52,140 nucleotides of DNA from Lachnospiraceae bacterium (GTDB taxonomy: Bacteria; Bacillota; Clostridia; Lachnospirales; Lachnospiraceae). The translations under genes and the position numbers were made by a program. Position 1 is the first letter of the stretch, and each line of letters opens with the position of its first letter. Of the stretch, positions 40,414 through 52,081 are shown piece after piece. The stretch lies in the NCBI GenBank assembly GCA_017437785.1, contig JAFRXH010000081.1:1-52140 (forward strand), in the 5' to 3' direction. Under the pieces are notes generated by a model, which saw only the letters and a list, made by a program, of their open reading frames with translations, was not told where the DNA came from and ran no database searches.

Positions 40414-41844
40414 TTACAGATCGTAATACATTGCAAATTCCATCGGATGAGGCAGCTTCGATATAGCGGAAGCTGCTTTTTTATTGCGGGCGATTATCTG
40501 ATCGATAAGCCTTTTCGGGAATACTCCGCCGGCAGTCAGATAATCATGATCCTTCTCAAGCTCTGCTATAGCTTCATCCAAAGATGAAGGAAGTCCTGTA
40601 AGCTTTGCCTTTTCTTCATCTGAAAGTTTGTAGAGATTAAAGTCGTAAGGACCCCAGCCTTTCTCATGAGGATCTATCTTGTTCTTTATTCCGTCAAGAC
40701 CTGCCATCAGTATTGCAGCATATGCGTAATAAGGATTACAGGTAGCATCGGGATTACGCAGCTCAAAGCGCTTGGTCTCGGGTGTCTTTGCATAAGCGGG
40801 GATACGGATCACGGCGCTTCTGTTACTCATTGCATAACCGATCGTAACGGGAGCTTCAAAGCCCGGCACCAGTCTCTTATAGGAGTTGGTGGAAGGATTG
40901 GTTATCGCACACAGTGATCGTGCATGACTTAACAGACCGCCCATAAAGTAATGAGCTTCCTGTGAAAGCTGAGCATATCCGTCGGGCCCGTAGAATACAG
41001 GCTTTCCATCCTTAAAGAGCAGCATATGTACATGCATGCCGTTACCTGCTTCCTGTGCAAGAGGCTTGGGCATGAATGTTGCGGTAACACCGTCAAGTAC
41101 TGCTTCATTCTTGATAACATATTTCGCAGACATCGTATCATCGGCAAGCTTGAGCATATCACCAAGCTCTACCTCTATCTCCATCTGTCCGCTGCCGCCC
41201 ACTTCCGGATGATGATACTTAACCTTAACACCCCAGTCTTCCATAGCCAGGCACATACGGCTGCGCAGATCGTTACGGATATCGGTAGGCAGTGAATTGT
41301 GATAACCTGCTCCGGGAAGTACCTGATATCCGTTATTGTTATCATCTTCACCGGATGCATAAGCAGCCTGTGATGTATAGATCTCGGTAAACATATTGTA
41401 GTAATCGGTATTATATTTTACCTGATCAAAAATATAGAATTCGTACTCGGGACCGATTATCATCTGATCGGCTACCCCGGTCTCCTTCATATATTCCAGT
41501 GCACGGATGGCTACGTTTCTGGGATACTGGTCGAAAGGCATGTTATTGGGCAGGTCTATCACCCTTACATCACCTATCATCGAAAGCGTAGGTATTTCAG
41601 CGTACTTATCTATAACAGCAGAATCAAGTACGGGTATGAATACCATGTCACTGTTTTCGACAGGAGCATAACCGTAATTGCTGCCGTCAAAACCTATACC
41701 GTGTTCCATTGTGCTTTCGGTCAGTCTCTGTGCGGGGATACTTAAGTGTCTCCAGCGTCCGTCAATATCGGTCAGCTTAAAATCCACCATCTTGATCCCT
41801 TCATCCTTGATCATTTTCTGGATGTCCTGTAATGTTTTTGCCAT
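40414..41844 (-). CDS. glnA: Glutamine synthetase type I
   Basis: 476 aa. Makes glutamine from glutamate, ammonia and ATP. Family landmarks: VDFKLTDIDGRWRHLSIP, GIGFDGSNYGYAPVENSDM, GPEYEFYIFD (metal-binding Glu), and NPSTNSYKRLVPGFEAPV (ATP/glutamate site). The start at 41844 was chosen because AAGGAGGGG lies 2-8 nt upstream and MAKTLQDIQKMI fits the family; a longer frame to 41943 runs through the gyrA terminator hairpin. No GlnR-type site (TGTnAn7TnACA) is seen upstream. It follows gyrA with its own leader of about 45 nt. Confidence 0.96.
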   Translation of the reverse strand: MAKTLQDIQKMIKDEGIKMVDFKLTDIDGRWRHLSIPAQRLTESTMEHGIGFDGSNYGYAPVENSDMVFIPVLDSAVIDKYAEIPTLSMIGDVRVIDLPNNMPFDQYPRNVAIRALEYMKETGVADQMIIGPEYEFYIFDQVKYNTDYYNMFTEIYTSQAAYASGEDDNNNGYQVLPGAGYHNSLPTDIRNDLRSRMCLAMEDWGVKVKYHHPEVGGSGQMEIEVELGDMLKLADDTMSAKYVIKNEAVLDGVTATFMPKPLAQEAGNGMHVHMLLFKDGKPVFYGPDGYAQLSQEAHYFMGGLLSHARSLCAITNPSTNSYKRLVPGFEAPVTIGYAMSNRSAVIRIPAYAKTPETKRFELRNPDATCNPYYAYAAILMAGLDGIKNKIDPHEKGWGPYDFNLYKLSDEEKAKLTGLPSSLDEAIAELEKDHDYLTAGGVFPKRLIDQIIARNKKAASAISKLPHPMEFAMYYDL

Positions 41845-41890
41845 AACCCCTCCTTCTCTTTTATTGTGTGTAGTGTGTGTGTTGATGCAT

Positions 41891-41953
41891 AAAAAACTCT
41901 CCGCCATGCTTAAGGATGATCTTATGATCTGATCCTTAAGCATATTGGAGAGG
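41891..41953 (-). terminator. Large terminator after gyrA
   Basis: Minus strand: CTCTCC-aat-ATGCTTAAGGAT, an inner loop, ATCCTTAAGCAT-ggc-GGAGAG, then TTTTTTAT. The two stems stack around small internal loops. Located 5 nt after the gyrA stop. Confidence 0.85.
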
Positions 41954-41957
41954 ATCT

Positions 41958-44567
41958 TTATTCTTCATCCTCCTCTTTAGGCATTATCAGCTTATCATCA
42001 TCTTCGTCGTAATCTTCATCATCAAAAGCAGCAGTATGAGGCATGTTTGCTTTTTCTTCCTCCATCTTCTGTTCTGCACTGTCGATGTCGTCGAATTCCT
42101 TATCGCCGTCACTTATCTTTTCACGTACCTTTGCAATACGCGCTATCTTTACACCTTCATCGAGGTTCATCATCTTAACGCCGCTGGTGATACGTCCGTG
42201 TACGGGTATCTCGCTCATGCGTACCTGGATTATGATACCTGCAGTAGTGATCATCATTATCTCATGTTCATCGGTAACAGCCTTTACACCTACCAGATCA
42301 CCGGTACGCTCTGTTATCTTATAACACCTAAGTCCCTTACCGCCGCGGTTCTGCAGACGGAATTCATCAAGTGAGGAACGTTTTCCGATACCGTTTTCGG
42401 AAACTACTAAGAGCGAATCACCCTGATGATCAAGCTGCATACCGATTATCTCATCATCATAGTTTAAGTTCATACCGATAACGCCCATAGCGCCACGGCC
42501 CATAGCACGTACATCGGTCTCCTTAAATCTTATGCACATACCGTACTTGGTAACAAGGAAGATATGTGTATCTTTATCTGTCTGCTTTACCTCTATCAGT
42601 TCGTCTTCATCACGAAGGTTTATGGCATTAAGTCCGTTCTTCTTTATATTGGCAAATTCCATTATGCTCGTCTTCTTTATGATACCCTTCTTTGTAACCA
42701 TAAAGAGATTCTTGCCTTCGAGATAATCATTTACGGGTATAACCGCCGATATCTTTTCATCCGGCTGCAGCTGCAGCAGATTAACGATAGCAGTACCTCT
42801 TGCTGTGCGGCTCGCTTCCGGTATCTCGTATGCCTTAAGCCTGTAAACACGTCCCCTGCTGGTAAAGAACATAATATAATGGTGTGTGGTGGTCATGAGC
42901 AGATCTTCGATATAATCATCTTCGATCGTGGTCATACCTTTTATTCCCTTACCGCCGCGGCCCTGTGCCTTAAAGTTATCAACCGTCATACGTTTGATAT
43001 ATCCTAAGCTTGTCATGGCAACAACAGTATTTTCAAGGGGAACCATATCCTCTATGGATATCTCCGATGTATCAAAGCTTATCATTGTACGGCGGTCATC
43101 ACCAAAGCGGTCCGCTGTTTCCTTAAGCTCCGTACGTATCACACCAAGCAGTAATTTCTCATCCGCAAGTATAGCCTTCCATTCTGCGATCTTTCTTAAA
43201 AGCTCTGCATGTTCATCTTCGAGCTTCTGTCTTTCCAGACCTGTAAGAGCTCTCAGACGCATCTCCACTATAGCTGAAGACTGCAGTTCCGAAAGACCGA
43301 AACGTTCCTGCAGTCTTTCCTTTGCTTCCTGCGTAGTCTGACTGCTTCTTATTATGCTTATCACTTCATCGATATTATCAAGAGCGATCAGCAGACCCTG
43401 GATTATATGATCACGTTCTTCGGCTTTATTCAGATCATATTTTGTACGGCGTGTTACCACATCTTCCTGATGCTTTAAATATTCCTTTAGCATATCAAGA
43501 AGATTGAGTACCTTGGGCTGGTTATTTACCAGTGCCAGCATTATTACACCAAAGGTATCCTGCAGCTGTGTATGCTTATACAGCTGGTTTAAGATTATAT
43601 TAGCGTTTGCATCTCTTCTTACTTCGATAACAACACGCATACCTTCGCGGTTTGATTCATCACGGATATCCGTAATACCGTCTATCTTTTTATTCTTTAC
43701 CAGATCGGCCATCTTAAGTATCATGTTGGCCTTGTTCACCATATAAGGAAGCTCGGTGATAACGATCTGTGATTTACCGTTTGGCAGTGTCTCTATATTT
43801 GTTACACCGCGCATGCGTATCTTTCCGCGTCCGGTACGGTAGCTTTCCTGTATACCTCTGGTTCCAAGTATCTGTGCACCGGTAGGAAAGTCGGGACCCT
43901 TTACTATATCGAGCAGTTCCTCTATATCCGTATCGCGGTCTTCCTCAACACGGTTATCTATTATCTTTACTACCGCATCGGTAACCTCCCTTAAATTGTG
44001 AGGAGGTATATTTGTCGCCATACCTACGGCTATACCTGTTGTACCGTTTACTAAAAGATTAGGGAAACGGCTGGGCAGGACAGTAGGTTCCTGTTCGGTC
44101 TCATCAAAGTTAGGAATAAAGTCTACGGTATCTTTATTGATATCTTCGAGCAGTTCCATGGATATCTTTGATAATCTGGCCTCTGTATATCGCATTGCTG
44201 CAGCGCCGTCACCGTCGACAGATCCAAAGTTTCCGTGACCGTCAACCAAAGGATAACGAAGGTTCCAGTCCTGAGCCATATTTACCAGCGAACCGTATAT
44301 TGATGAATCACCGTGGGGATGATATTTACCCATGGTATCACCGACGATACGTGCACATTTACGGTGCGGTTTATCGGGCTCATTATGCAGCTCTATCATC
44401 GAGAACAATATCCTTCGCTGCACAGGCTTTAAGCCGTCACGCACATCCGGTAAAGCTCTTGATGCGATAACGCTCATGGCATAATCTATATAAGATTTTT
44501 CCATGGTGTGTTTTAAATCGACCTCATGTATCTTATCAAATACCTTGTCGTCCAACTGCTCACTCAT
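41958..44567 (-). CDS. gyrA: DNA gyrase subunit A
   Basis: 869 aa. Cuts and reseals DNA as part of gyrase. Catalytic Tyr127 lies in [25 protein letters not shown] (80-92) is the quinolone-binding region: S88 equals E. coli Ser83, but the acidic residue at E. coli position 87 is Gly92. The C-terminal domain has six beta-pinwheel blades, including the GyrA box QGRGGKG. A very acidic tail follows ([10 protein letters not shown]). The start overlaps the upstream membrane protein stop by 4 nt, with AGAGG 8 nt before it. Confidence 0.97.
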   Translation of the reverse strand: MSEQLDDKVFDKIHEVDLKHTMEKSYIDYAMSVIASRALPDVRDGLKPVQRRILFSMIELHNEPDKPHRKCARIVGDTMGKYHPHGDSSIYGSLVNMAQDWNLRYPLVDGHGNFGSVDGDGAAAMRYTEARLSKISMELLEDINKDTVDFIPNFDETEQEPTVLPSRFPNLLVNGTTGIAVGMATNIPPHNLREVTDAVVKIIDNRVEEDRDTDIEELLDIVKGPDFPTGAQILGTRGIQESYRTGRGKIRMRGVTNIETLPNGKSQIVITELPYMVNKANMILKMADLVKNKKIDGITDIRDESNREGMRVVIEVRRDANANIILNQLYKHTQLQDTFGVIMLALVNNQPKVLNLLDMLKEYLKHQEDVVTRRTKYDLNKAEERDHIIQGLLIALDNIDEVISIIRSSQTTQEAKERLQERFGLSELQSSAIVEMRLRALTGLERQKLEDEHAELLRKIAEWKAILADEKLLLGVIRTELKETADRFGDDRRTMISFDTSEISIEDMVPLENTVVAMTSLGYIKRMTVDNFKAQGRGGKGIKGMTTIEDDYIEDLLMTTTHHYIMFFTSRGRVYRLKAYEIPEASRTARGTAIVNLLQLQPDEKISAVIPVNDYLEGKNLFMVTKKGIIKKTSIMEFANIKKNGLNAINLRDEDELIEVKQTDKDTHIFLVTKYGMCIRFKETDVRAMGRGAMGVIGMNLNYDDEIIGMQLDHQGDSLLVVSENGIGKRSSLDEFRLQNRGGKGLRCYKITERTGDLVGVKAVTDEHEIMMITTAGIIIQVRMSEIPVHGRITSGVKMMNLDEGVKIARIAKVREKISDGDKEFDDIDSAEQKMEEEKANMPHTAAFDDEDYDEDDDKLIMPKEEDEE

Positions 44568-44968
44568 TTATCTGACCTCTCTTCTTCAGATTTCTTTCCT
44601 AATACGTACAAAATTATAAATACAACTATTATCGCAGGCTGCAGGTAAAAGAGCATCATTTCCGCAGATGATCCTTTAAAGCCTTTTTCGGTAAATATCG
44701 TAACAATACCAAAGATGGTATTTGCTATAAACAGAATAACTGTCATGACTTTATAACTTAAAAGCCCCGGAATATAAGGTTTACTAAACAGATAAAGTAT
44801 AAAGTCAATAAATGTTAACAGCCAGCTGGCTGCCGCAAACTCAAATGCACCAAAACAGTACATGATCAGAATATCATAATCTTTTTTAAGCACCATGCCC
44901 AGAGCTACCAAAGCTATCATAGCCAGCGTGAGCAAAAAAGATATCAAAAGAAATTTTTTAACTTTCAT
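44564..44968 (-). CDS. Small four-helix membrane protein between gyrB and gyrA
   Basis: 134 aa. Four hydrophobic helices (about 4-25, 32-55, 72-92, 105-125) and a short charged tail ([10 protein letters not shown]). No family recognised. It overlaps gyrA downstream and the next membrane protein gene upstream, each by an ATGA, so all are translationally linked. Its own ribosome site is weak, consistent with coupling. Function unknown; its place in the gyrase operon makes co-expression nearly certain. Confidence 0.75.
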   Translation of the reverse strand: MKVKKFLLISFLLTLAMIALVALGMVLKKDYDILIMYCFGAFEFAAASWLLTFIDFILYLFSKPYIPGLLSYKVMTVILFIANTIFGIVTIFTEKGFKGSSAEMMLFYLQPAIIVVFIILYVLGKKSEEERSDK

Positions 44969-45498
44969 TTTTTCTTATTATCAGGACGGGCATTAGCTGC
45001 ACCATCCTTACCGGATCCGAATCTCTTCATCAGTCTCTTAAATATAAAGGGCTGAAATATAAATATCAGGATATAACCTACAATAAAGCATGCTATCAGT
45101 GAAGGTATCAGCATCATGATGAATGAAGGTCCTCCTGCTTCCTGTTTCTGGTTTGACATATATGCAAAAGATACCATTACTACGGAAATAACGGGAGTAT
45201 ATATCAAATCGGATATAAGACTTTCAACACATTTTTTTGCCAGACCCGCATCCATCTTTTTGGTAGCAGACTGCGTAAGCTTATGCATGGGAACCATAAA
45301 ACCTATCAGCAGGCTTATACAGAAACTTACGAAAAAGCCGGATATCATACTAAGCAACATTGCATGCGGAGGGATCTTGCCTTGTATAACACCGGGCAGC
45401 ATACCGACACATACACCGGTGATTGTCATAAAGATACTCATGACCAGACCCATATATATACTCATAAATATCCCAATCTTTCTCATATTACGTTCCAT
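44965..45498 (-). CDS. Membrane protein (possibly DUF2798-like) between gyrB and gyrA
   Basis: 177 aa with four membrane helices (about 8-33, 45-68, 97-112, 125-150) and a basic Lys/Arg-rich tail. The pattern of a first helix ending in 'G.....GVCVGMLPGVI' and a last one with FIVGYILIFIFQPFIFK recalls DUF2798 proteins, a weak resemblance only. AAGGAG lies 7 nt before the start. It follows gyrB by 12 nt and overlaps the next membrane protein gene (ATGA). Confidence 0.75.
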   Translation of the reverse strand: MERNMRKIGIFMSIYMGLVMSIFMTITGVCVGMLPGVIQGKIPPHAMLLSMISGFFVSFCISLLIGFMVPMHKLTQSATKKMDAGLAKKCVESLISDLIYTPVISVVMVSFAYMSNQKQEAGGPSFIMMLIPSLIACFIVGYILIFIFQPFIFKRLMKRFGSGKDGAANARPDNKKK

Positions 45499-45510
45499 AT
45501 GCGTATCTCC

Positions 45511-47538
<2,028 letters not shown>

Positions 47539-47577
47539 TTATGCCTCACATTCGGGATCCTCCGGGCGAAGGATTTT

Positions 47578-48663
47578 TTAATTTTCACTTACCACATTAC
47601 CGTTACTTACTTTGAATACCTTATCATATTCAAAACGGTTATTTACAAAATCATCAAGTCCGGTACAGGTTATTATAGTCTGTATGCCGCCTATATTATT
47701 CAAAAGATAAGTCTGTCTGTTTGAATCAAGCTCCGACAGTACATCATCAAGCAAAAGTACCGGATTATCTTTTGTTATCTGTTTTACCAGCTCTATCTCT
47801 GAAAGCTTAAGCGAAAGAGCGGCGGTACGCTGCTGGCCCTGCGATCCGAAAACCCTTATATCTATATCATTTGCATAGAATATAAAATCATCACGGTGAG
47901 GACCGGTACCTGTCATCTTAAGTTTTATATCCCTGTCAAGTGAGTTTTTAAGTTTATTTTCAAACTCATCTATACCCACATGAGGAACATATTTTATCTT
48001 AAGCTTTTCTCTTTCACCGGACAGCTTTGAATGTATGCCTTCTATAATATCATTTAACTGTCCTATAAATTTCTCTCGTCTTTCTATTATCTTTTTTCCG
48101 TAAGTCAGCAGCTGGTTATCCCATATCTTTATCATGTCCCTGTATTCGGGATTAAAAGCCGCATCTTTTAATAATTTATTCCGCTGGTTTATTATCTTAT
48201 TATAATTATTCAGATCATAAAGATATATCTGATCCAGCTGGCACAGCTCCATATCAACGAAATGTCTTCTTTCCGAAGGAGCATTTTTTATTATCGAAAG
48301 ATCTTCGGGAGAAAAGAGTACTATATTCAAAATACCAAGGAGCTCAACTGCTTTTTTTAATCTTACTTTATCAACAGCTATACCTTTAGATTTGGCACGG
48401 CGCAGATGCATATCTATCCTGCGTTCAAGACCTTCTTTATCAATAATGGTCTTTATATGTGCCTCCTGCGCATCGAAGTTTATTACATCTTTATCCTTGC
48501 TGCCCTTATGCGATCTGGTAGTAGCCGTATAATATACGGCTTCCAGTATATTTGTCTTACCCTGAGCATTTTCTCCGTAAAGTATATTTACTCCGCTGTC
48601 AAGGTCGATCTTTAACTCTTTGTAATTTCTGAAATCTTTTAATTCAAGACTCTTTATTATCAT
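47578..48663 (-). CDS. recF: Recombination mediator RecF
   Basis: 361 aa. Loads RecA at gaps. LKDFRNYKELKIDLDSGVN and Walker A GENAQGKTN (about 31-39) at the N-terminus; signature GSQGQQRTAALSLKLSE and Walker B PVLLLDDVLSELD in the C-terminal part; the SMC-like coiled arm lies between. Its start overlaps the yaaA stop by 4 nt (ATGA), so it depends on upstream translation. Confidence 0.95.
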   Translation of the reverse strand: MIIKSLELKDFRNYKELKIDLDSGVNILYGENAQGKTNILEAVYYTATTRSHKGSKDKDVINFDAQEAHIKTIIDKEGLERRIDMHLRRAKSKGIAVDKVRLKKAVELLGILNIVLFSPEDLSIIKNAPSERRHFVDMELCQLDQIYLYDLNNYNKIINQRNKLLKDAAFNPEYRDMIKIWDNQLLTYGKKIIERREKFIGQLNDIIEGIHSKLSGEREKLKIKYVPHVGIDEFENKLKNSLDRDIKLKMTGTGPHRDDFIFYANDIDIRVFGSQGQQRTAALSLKLSEIELVKQITKDNPVLLLDDVLSELDSNRQTYLLNNIGGIQTIITCTGLDDFVNNRFEYDKVFKVSNGNVVSEN

Positions 48664-48869
48664 ACATCTATCAGGGCAGTATCTCCCTTATAGCTAAACT
48701 CATCACCCTTATAAAGTTTCTTACCTCTCTGGGTGCATACCTCTTTGTTTACTTTTACTTCTTCGTTTAAAATAGCATACTTGGCCTCCACACCGTCACT
48801 CACCATATTGGCAAGTTTCATGGCCTGGCCAAGCTTTATGTATTCATCTTTTATCTTTATTATCTTCAT
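48660..48869 (-). CDS. yaaA: S4-domain RNA-binding protein YaaA
   Basis: 69 aa, the small S4 protein found between dnaN and recF in Firmicutes. The pattern IKLGQAMKLANMVSDGVEAKYAILNEEVKVNKEV followed by RGKKLYKGD is the S4 RNA-binding fold. It overlaps the dnaN stop by one base (TGATG) and recF by four. Function in vivo is not established; ribosome binding has been proposed for relatives. Confidence 0.92.
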   Translation of the reverse strand: MKIIKIKDEYIKLGQAMKLANMVSDGVEAKYAILNEEVKVNKEVCTQRGKKLYKGDEFSYKGDTALIDV

Positions 48870-49969
48870 CAGCTTAAGTTTATGGGAAGTATCATATATA
48901 CATATCTCTCGTTTTCATCCTTCATATAAAGAGGAGAACGGGGATTTACCAGATACATATCTATATCTTCTTCATCTATAACTTTAAGGGCATCAAGGAT
49001 AAACCTGGGATTGAAACCTATCGTTATATCTTTTCCCTGTTTTTCTATATCTATTTCTTCATCATAACTTCCAAGTGAAGAAGCAACATGAAGCTTAAGC
49101 ACTCCATCCTTAACATCAAGAACTATAGGCTTCTTGTTTCCTTCTTTTGAGAAAAGCATCGATCTGTCTATACATTCAAAGATACGTTTTTTATTAACCT
49201 TTATCTTTGTCTCATAATCCGAGCTCATCATACGGTCTACGCTTATATAATTACCTTCTATCAGTCTTGATACTATTGTAGTCTTATCAAATTCAAAGAT
49301 TACATGGGCATCAGAAAAATAGATATCTACATCCTTTTCACCTTCGGAAGGAAGGATCTTGCTTATCTCATTGAGAGCCTTTCCGGGAATTATAACTTCC
49401 TGCTCCGCATAAATATTCTTAAGCTGTACTTTTCTGATGGATACCCTGTGACCGTCAAGGGTAGTAACACGCAGCTGGTCATTCTTTATTATAATATCAA
49501 CTCCGCCCATAACTTTATTTGTATCACTGTTTCCTATGGAAAATATAGTCTGACGTATTATATCCCTTAAAGTAAAGGTAGATATCTGGATAGAATCCTT
49601 TCTTTCAACTTTGGGAAGGAAAGTAAATTCGTCGCCGTTCTTTCCGTTTATACCAAACTGCAGAGTACCGCAGGTGATCATCACATGATCATTATCATCA
49701 CTTTCTATGGTAATTTCACCGTCAGGAAGCTTTCTTACCGAATCCTGGAGCATCCTTGCATCAATGGCTATCATTCCGGCTATCTCTATCATTCCGCCTA
49801 TAACCGTTTCTATACCAAGCTCCATATCATTAGCTGTCAGTCTTATCTCACCGTTACCGGCCTGCATGAGTATACATTCAAGTAAAGACATTGTTGTATT
49901 GGTAGGTACAGCTTTTGAAACAATATTAACAGCATTTAAAAGATCCTGTTTTGAACAAACAACTTTCAT
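48869..49969 (-). CDS. dnaN: DNA polymerase III sliding clamp (beta subunit)
   Basis: 366 aa, three similar clamp domains. N-terminal MKVVCSKQDLLNAVNIVSKAVP and C-terminal YVYMILPINLS (the conserved M-P-x-x-L ending that forms the peptide-binding pocket) are clear. Forms the ring that holds replicative polymerase on DNA. AAGG lies 4 nt before the start. A 292-nt spacer with DnaA-box-like sites separates it from dnaA. Confidence 0.96.
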   Translation of the reverse strand: MKVVCSKQDLLNAVNIVSKAVPTNTTMSLLECILMQAGNGEIRLTANDMELGIETVIGGMIEIAGMIAIDARMLQDSVRKLPDGEITIESDDNDHVMITCGTLQFGINGKNGDEFTFLPKVERKDSIQISTFTLRDIIRQTIFSIGNSDTNKVMGGVDIIIKNDQLRVTTLDGHRVSIRKVQLKNIYAEQEVIIPGKALNEISKILPSEGEKDVDIYFSDAHVIFEFDKTTIVSRLIEGNYISVDRMMSSDYETKIKVNKKRIFECIDRSMLFSKEGNKKPIVLDVKDGVLKLHVASSLGSYDEEIDIEKQGKDITIGFNPRFILDALKVIDEEDIDMYLVNPRSPLYMKDENERYVYMILPINLS

Positions 49970-50261
49970 TTTCCTTAAGCCCCTCCGTTTCGAAAAAAGG
50001 ATATAATACTATATTTAATTAATAGTAGTACAAGTAGTAGAGCACGTTGATATGTGCACAACCTTTATTATTATACTAAATTTAAGTCAAAATGGGAAGA
50101 AAAACTTGTGGATGTAGGGGAGATTTATTGAGGTATAATTTTACGTCTGTGGGCCTTACAGAGTGCAAATAAGGAATGCTGATATCTCTTATCCCCATAT
50201 TTGCACATCCTATCCCAAGAAAATCCACATAATTATAAAACAATGATCATCTGTTCTATAA
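49970..50261 (-). promoter_or_regulatory. dnaA-dnaN spacer with DnaA-box-like sites and a long hairpin
   Basis: No gene fits here. DnaA-box-like words are TGTGGATGT (50107-50115) and AAATCCACA (50222-50230). GTGCAAATA (50163-50171) pairs exactly with TATTTGCAC (50198-50206) around a loop that holds GATATC and GGATAAGAG-like sequence. TATAAT/TATTAT -10-like boxes occur on the minus strand for dnaN (near 50003 and 50071) but without a convincing -35. It may be the second half of a two-part oriC as well as the dnaN promoter. Confidence 0.55.
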
Positions 50262-51617
50262 TTAGTAGGTTTTAATTATATTTTTGATAGCTTCTATGCT
50301 TTCCTTAAGTTCTGTATTGATGTTTATTTCCTTACTTATCTTATTATAACCGTGCAGAACGGTAGAATGATCCTTCTTATCGAGAAGAGCTGCTACACCC
50401 TGAAGGGTAGTATCGGTCATTTCACGGCAGAGATACATAAAGATCTGCCTGGGAAGCACTATTTCTGCGTTACGTTTTTTAGATGTTATATCATCTGCAT
50501 CAATATTATAATATTCGGAAACTCCCTTAAGTATAAGAGAAGGAGTAACTACCGAAGGATTATCCGGAGATATAATATCCTTTAAGATATCTTTTGCCTT
50601 TTCAAGGGTCATATCACCGTCCAGCTGTCCAAGAGCATAAACCTGTTTGTAGGCACCTTCAAGTTCACGGACATTAGACCTTATATGATTGGCTATGTAA
50701 TCGATTATATTGTCAGATACTTTGAAATCAAAGTTTTCGGCATATTTACGGAGTATGGCTACCCTGGTCTCATATGCCGGTGGTGCTATATCAACTATCA
50801 TACCGTTAAGGAAACGGGTACGCATACGCTCATCCAGTTCCTTGATGTGCTTAGGATGCTTATCTGAAGTTATAACTATCTGTTTTTCGTTCTGTACAAG
50901 GGAATTGAAAGTATTGAAAAATTCCTCCTGTGTTGCAGTCTTTCCTATTATAAATTGTATATCGTCTATGAGCAGTACATCTATATTACGATATTTTTCA
51001 CGCAGCCTGCTCATGGAAGATCCGTTTACATTCTTCCTTATAGATTCTATCACTTCATTAAGGAAGTCTTCCGATGTAACATACAATACCTTAAGGTTTG
51101 AATTTTCGGTAATATAATGTCCTATCGCGGTCATAAGATGGGTCTTTCCAAGACCGGATCCTCCATGGATGAAAAGGGGATTGAGTTCGGTACCCGGAGT
51201 TTCCGCAACTCTTAAGCATACGGAGTGAGCCATCCTGTTATTTGAACCTACGACGAAGTTTTCAAAATGATACTTCGGATTAAGGCTGGATGAAGAGTTT
51301 GCTTCATTTATATCATTGTCGGATCTAACGTCATCAACGTTAATATCATCGGATTTTTCTTCCTCAAGGGTAAATTCGACAGTGAATTTGTTCTGAAGGG
51401 CCTGACTGATGGCCTCCTGGAAATAATTGGTATAATTGATCTTTACATAATCAAGCATTTCCGGATTCCCGCCGGGAACCAGGATACTTACTACATTATT
51501 CTCACATTTAAGGTACTGGAGGGGTTTTACCCATATATTAAAAGCTATACCTGTTAATTCATACTCGTCCTTTATCGCCAGCTTGATATTGTCCCACTGT
51601 TGTCTTAAAAGTTCCAT
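50262..51617 (-). CDS. dnaA: Chromosomal replication initiator DnaA
   Basis: 451 aa from the start at 51617, where AAAGGG lies 8 nt upstream and MELLRQQWDNIKLAI matches domain I; a longer frame to 51683 has no ribosome site. Domain II is a short Asn/Asp/Ser linker (about 90-115). The AAA+ domain III starts at YHFENFVVGSNNRMAHSV, with Walker A GGSGLGKTHLM and Walker B VLLIDDIQFI. Domain IV ends in KKDHSTVLHGYNKI, the DnaA-box reading helix. It opens the origin located just upstream. Confidence 0.96.
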   Translation of the reverse strand: MELLRQQWDNIKLAIKDEYELTGIAFNIWVKPLQYLKCENNVVSILVPGGNPEMLDYVKINYTNYFQEAISQALQNKFTVEFTLEEEKSDDINVDDVRSDNDINEANSSSSLNPKYHFENFVVGSNNRMAHSVCLRVAETPGTELNPLFIHGGSGLGKTHLMTAIGHYITENSNLKVLYVTSEDFLNEVIESIRKNVNGSSMSRLREKYRNIDVLLIDDIQFIIGKTATQEEFFNTFNSLVQNEKQIVITSDKHPKHIKELDERMRTRFLNGMIVDIAPPAYETRVAILRKYAENFDFKVSDNIIDYIANHIRSNVRELEGAYKQVYALGQLDGDMTLEKAKDILKDIISPDNPSVVTPSLILKGVSEYYNIDADDITSKKRNAEIVLPRQIFMYLCREMTDTTLQGVAALLDKKDHSTVLHGYNKISKEININTELKESIEAIKNIIKTY

Positions 51618-51683
51618 AAAAAAAATCCCTTTGAAAACTATTAATTTATCGCATATATTACAACGAAACGTTAAAAAATTCAA

Positions 51684-52030
51684 ATGTGGAAAACTTTTTT
51701 TTATTTATCACAAATGTTTATAATTAGTTTACATAGTATTTGTGATATAATTTTTTGACAACATTATTGTGTATAAAATATTCACATTAAAAAACCCTGT
51801 ATTTTAAAGGAAAAATCATATTTTTTGTTATAAGGGTGATTATTTATAAACAATTTTTCCACAAAAAGTGGATAAAATTATGTAAATGAAAAATTAAAAA
51901 ACAAACGTCTGTTTGTTTCCACATATTGTGGACAGAAGTTTTATAACTCCACCACATGTTGAAATATAAAAAAAATATAAAATTTTCAAAATGTTGATAT
52001 TTGTTACTATTCACAGCTGATTTAGGATAA
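51684..52030. other. Replication origin (oriC) region upstream of dnaA
   Basis: Very AT-rich, without a gene. DnaA-box-like 9-mers cluster here: TGTGGAAAA (51685), TTTATCACA (51704), TGTGTATAA (51768, matching TTATnCACA in reverse), ATATTCACA (51778), TTTTCCACA (51855) facing AGTGGATAA (51867), and GTTTCCACA (51915) facing TGTGGACAG (51927). The last two are back-to-back pairs. AAACAAAC-GTCT-GTTTGTTT (51899-51918) is a hairpin. Long A/T runs at 51960-51990 and near 51780-51860 could be the unwinding element. Box spacing and dnaA adjacency support oriC. Confidence 0.8.
51733..51761 (-). promoter_or_regulatory. dnaA promoter within oriC
   Basis: Minus strand: TTGTCA (51761-51756), 17 nt, TACTAT (51738-51733). 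The spacer contains a DnaA-box-like TATATCACA, so DnaA could repress its own gene. The leader is about 110 nt. Confidence 0.6.
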
Positions 52031-52033
52031 AAA

Positions 52034-52064
52034 GGAAAGCCACGGCGGATGCCGTGGCTTTTGC
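52034..52064 (-). terminator. Terminator separating the upstream gene from oriC
   Basis: AAAGCCACGGC (52036-52046), GGAT loop, GCCGTGGCTTT (52051-52061): an 11-bp perfect stem flanked by A/T runs. It ends transcription of the partial gene at 52082 before oriC. A further repeat, TCAGGCGAAG/CTTCGCCTGA (52072-52096), overlaps that gene's stop. Confidence 0.75.
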
Positions 52065-52081
52065 ATTCTAATCAGGCGAAG

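Noticed and set aside
41845-41943. N-terminal extension of glutamine synthetase
   Set aside because: The extra codons translate the gyrA terminator hairpin; AAGGAGGGG precedes the inner start.
47552-47577. A plus-strand terminator between recF and gyrB (ATCCT/AGGAT plus TTTTTT)
   Set aside because: No plus-strand gene ends here; the hairpin is short. At most it affects recF mRNA processing.
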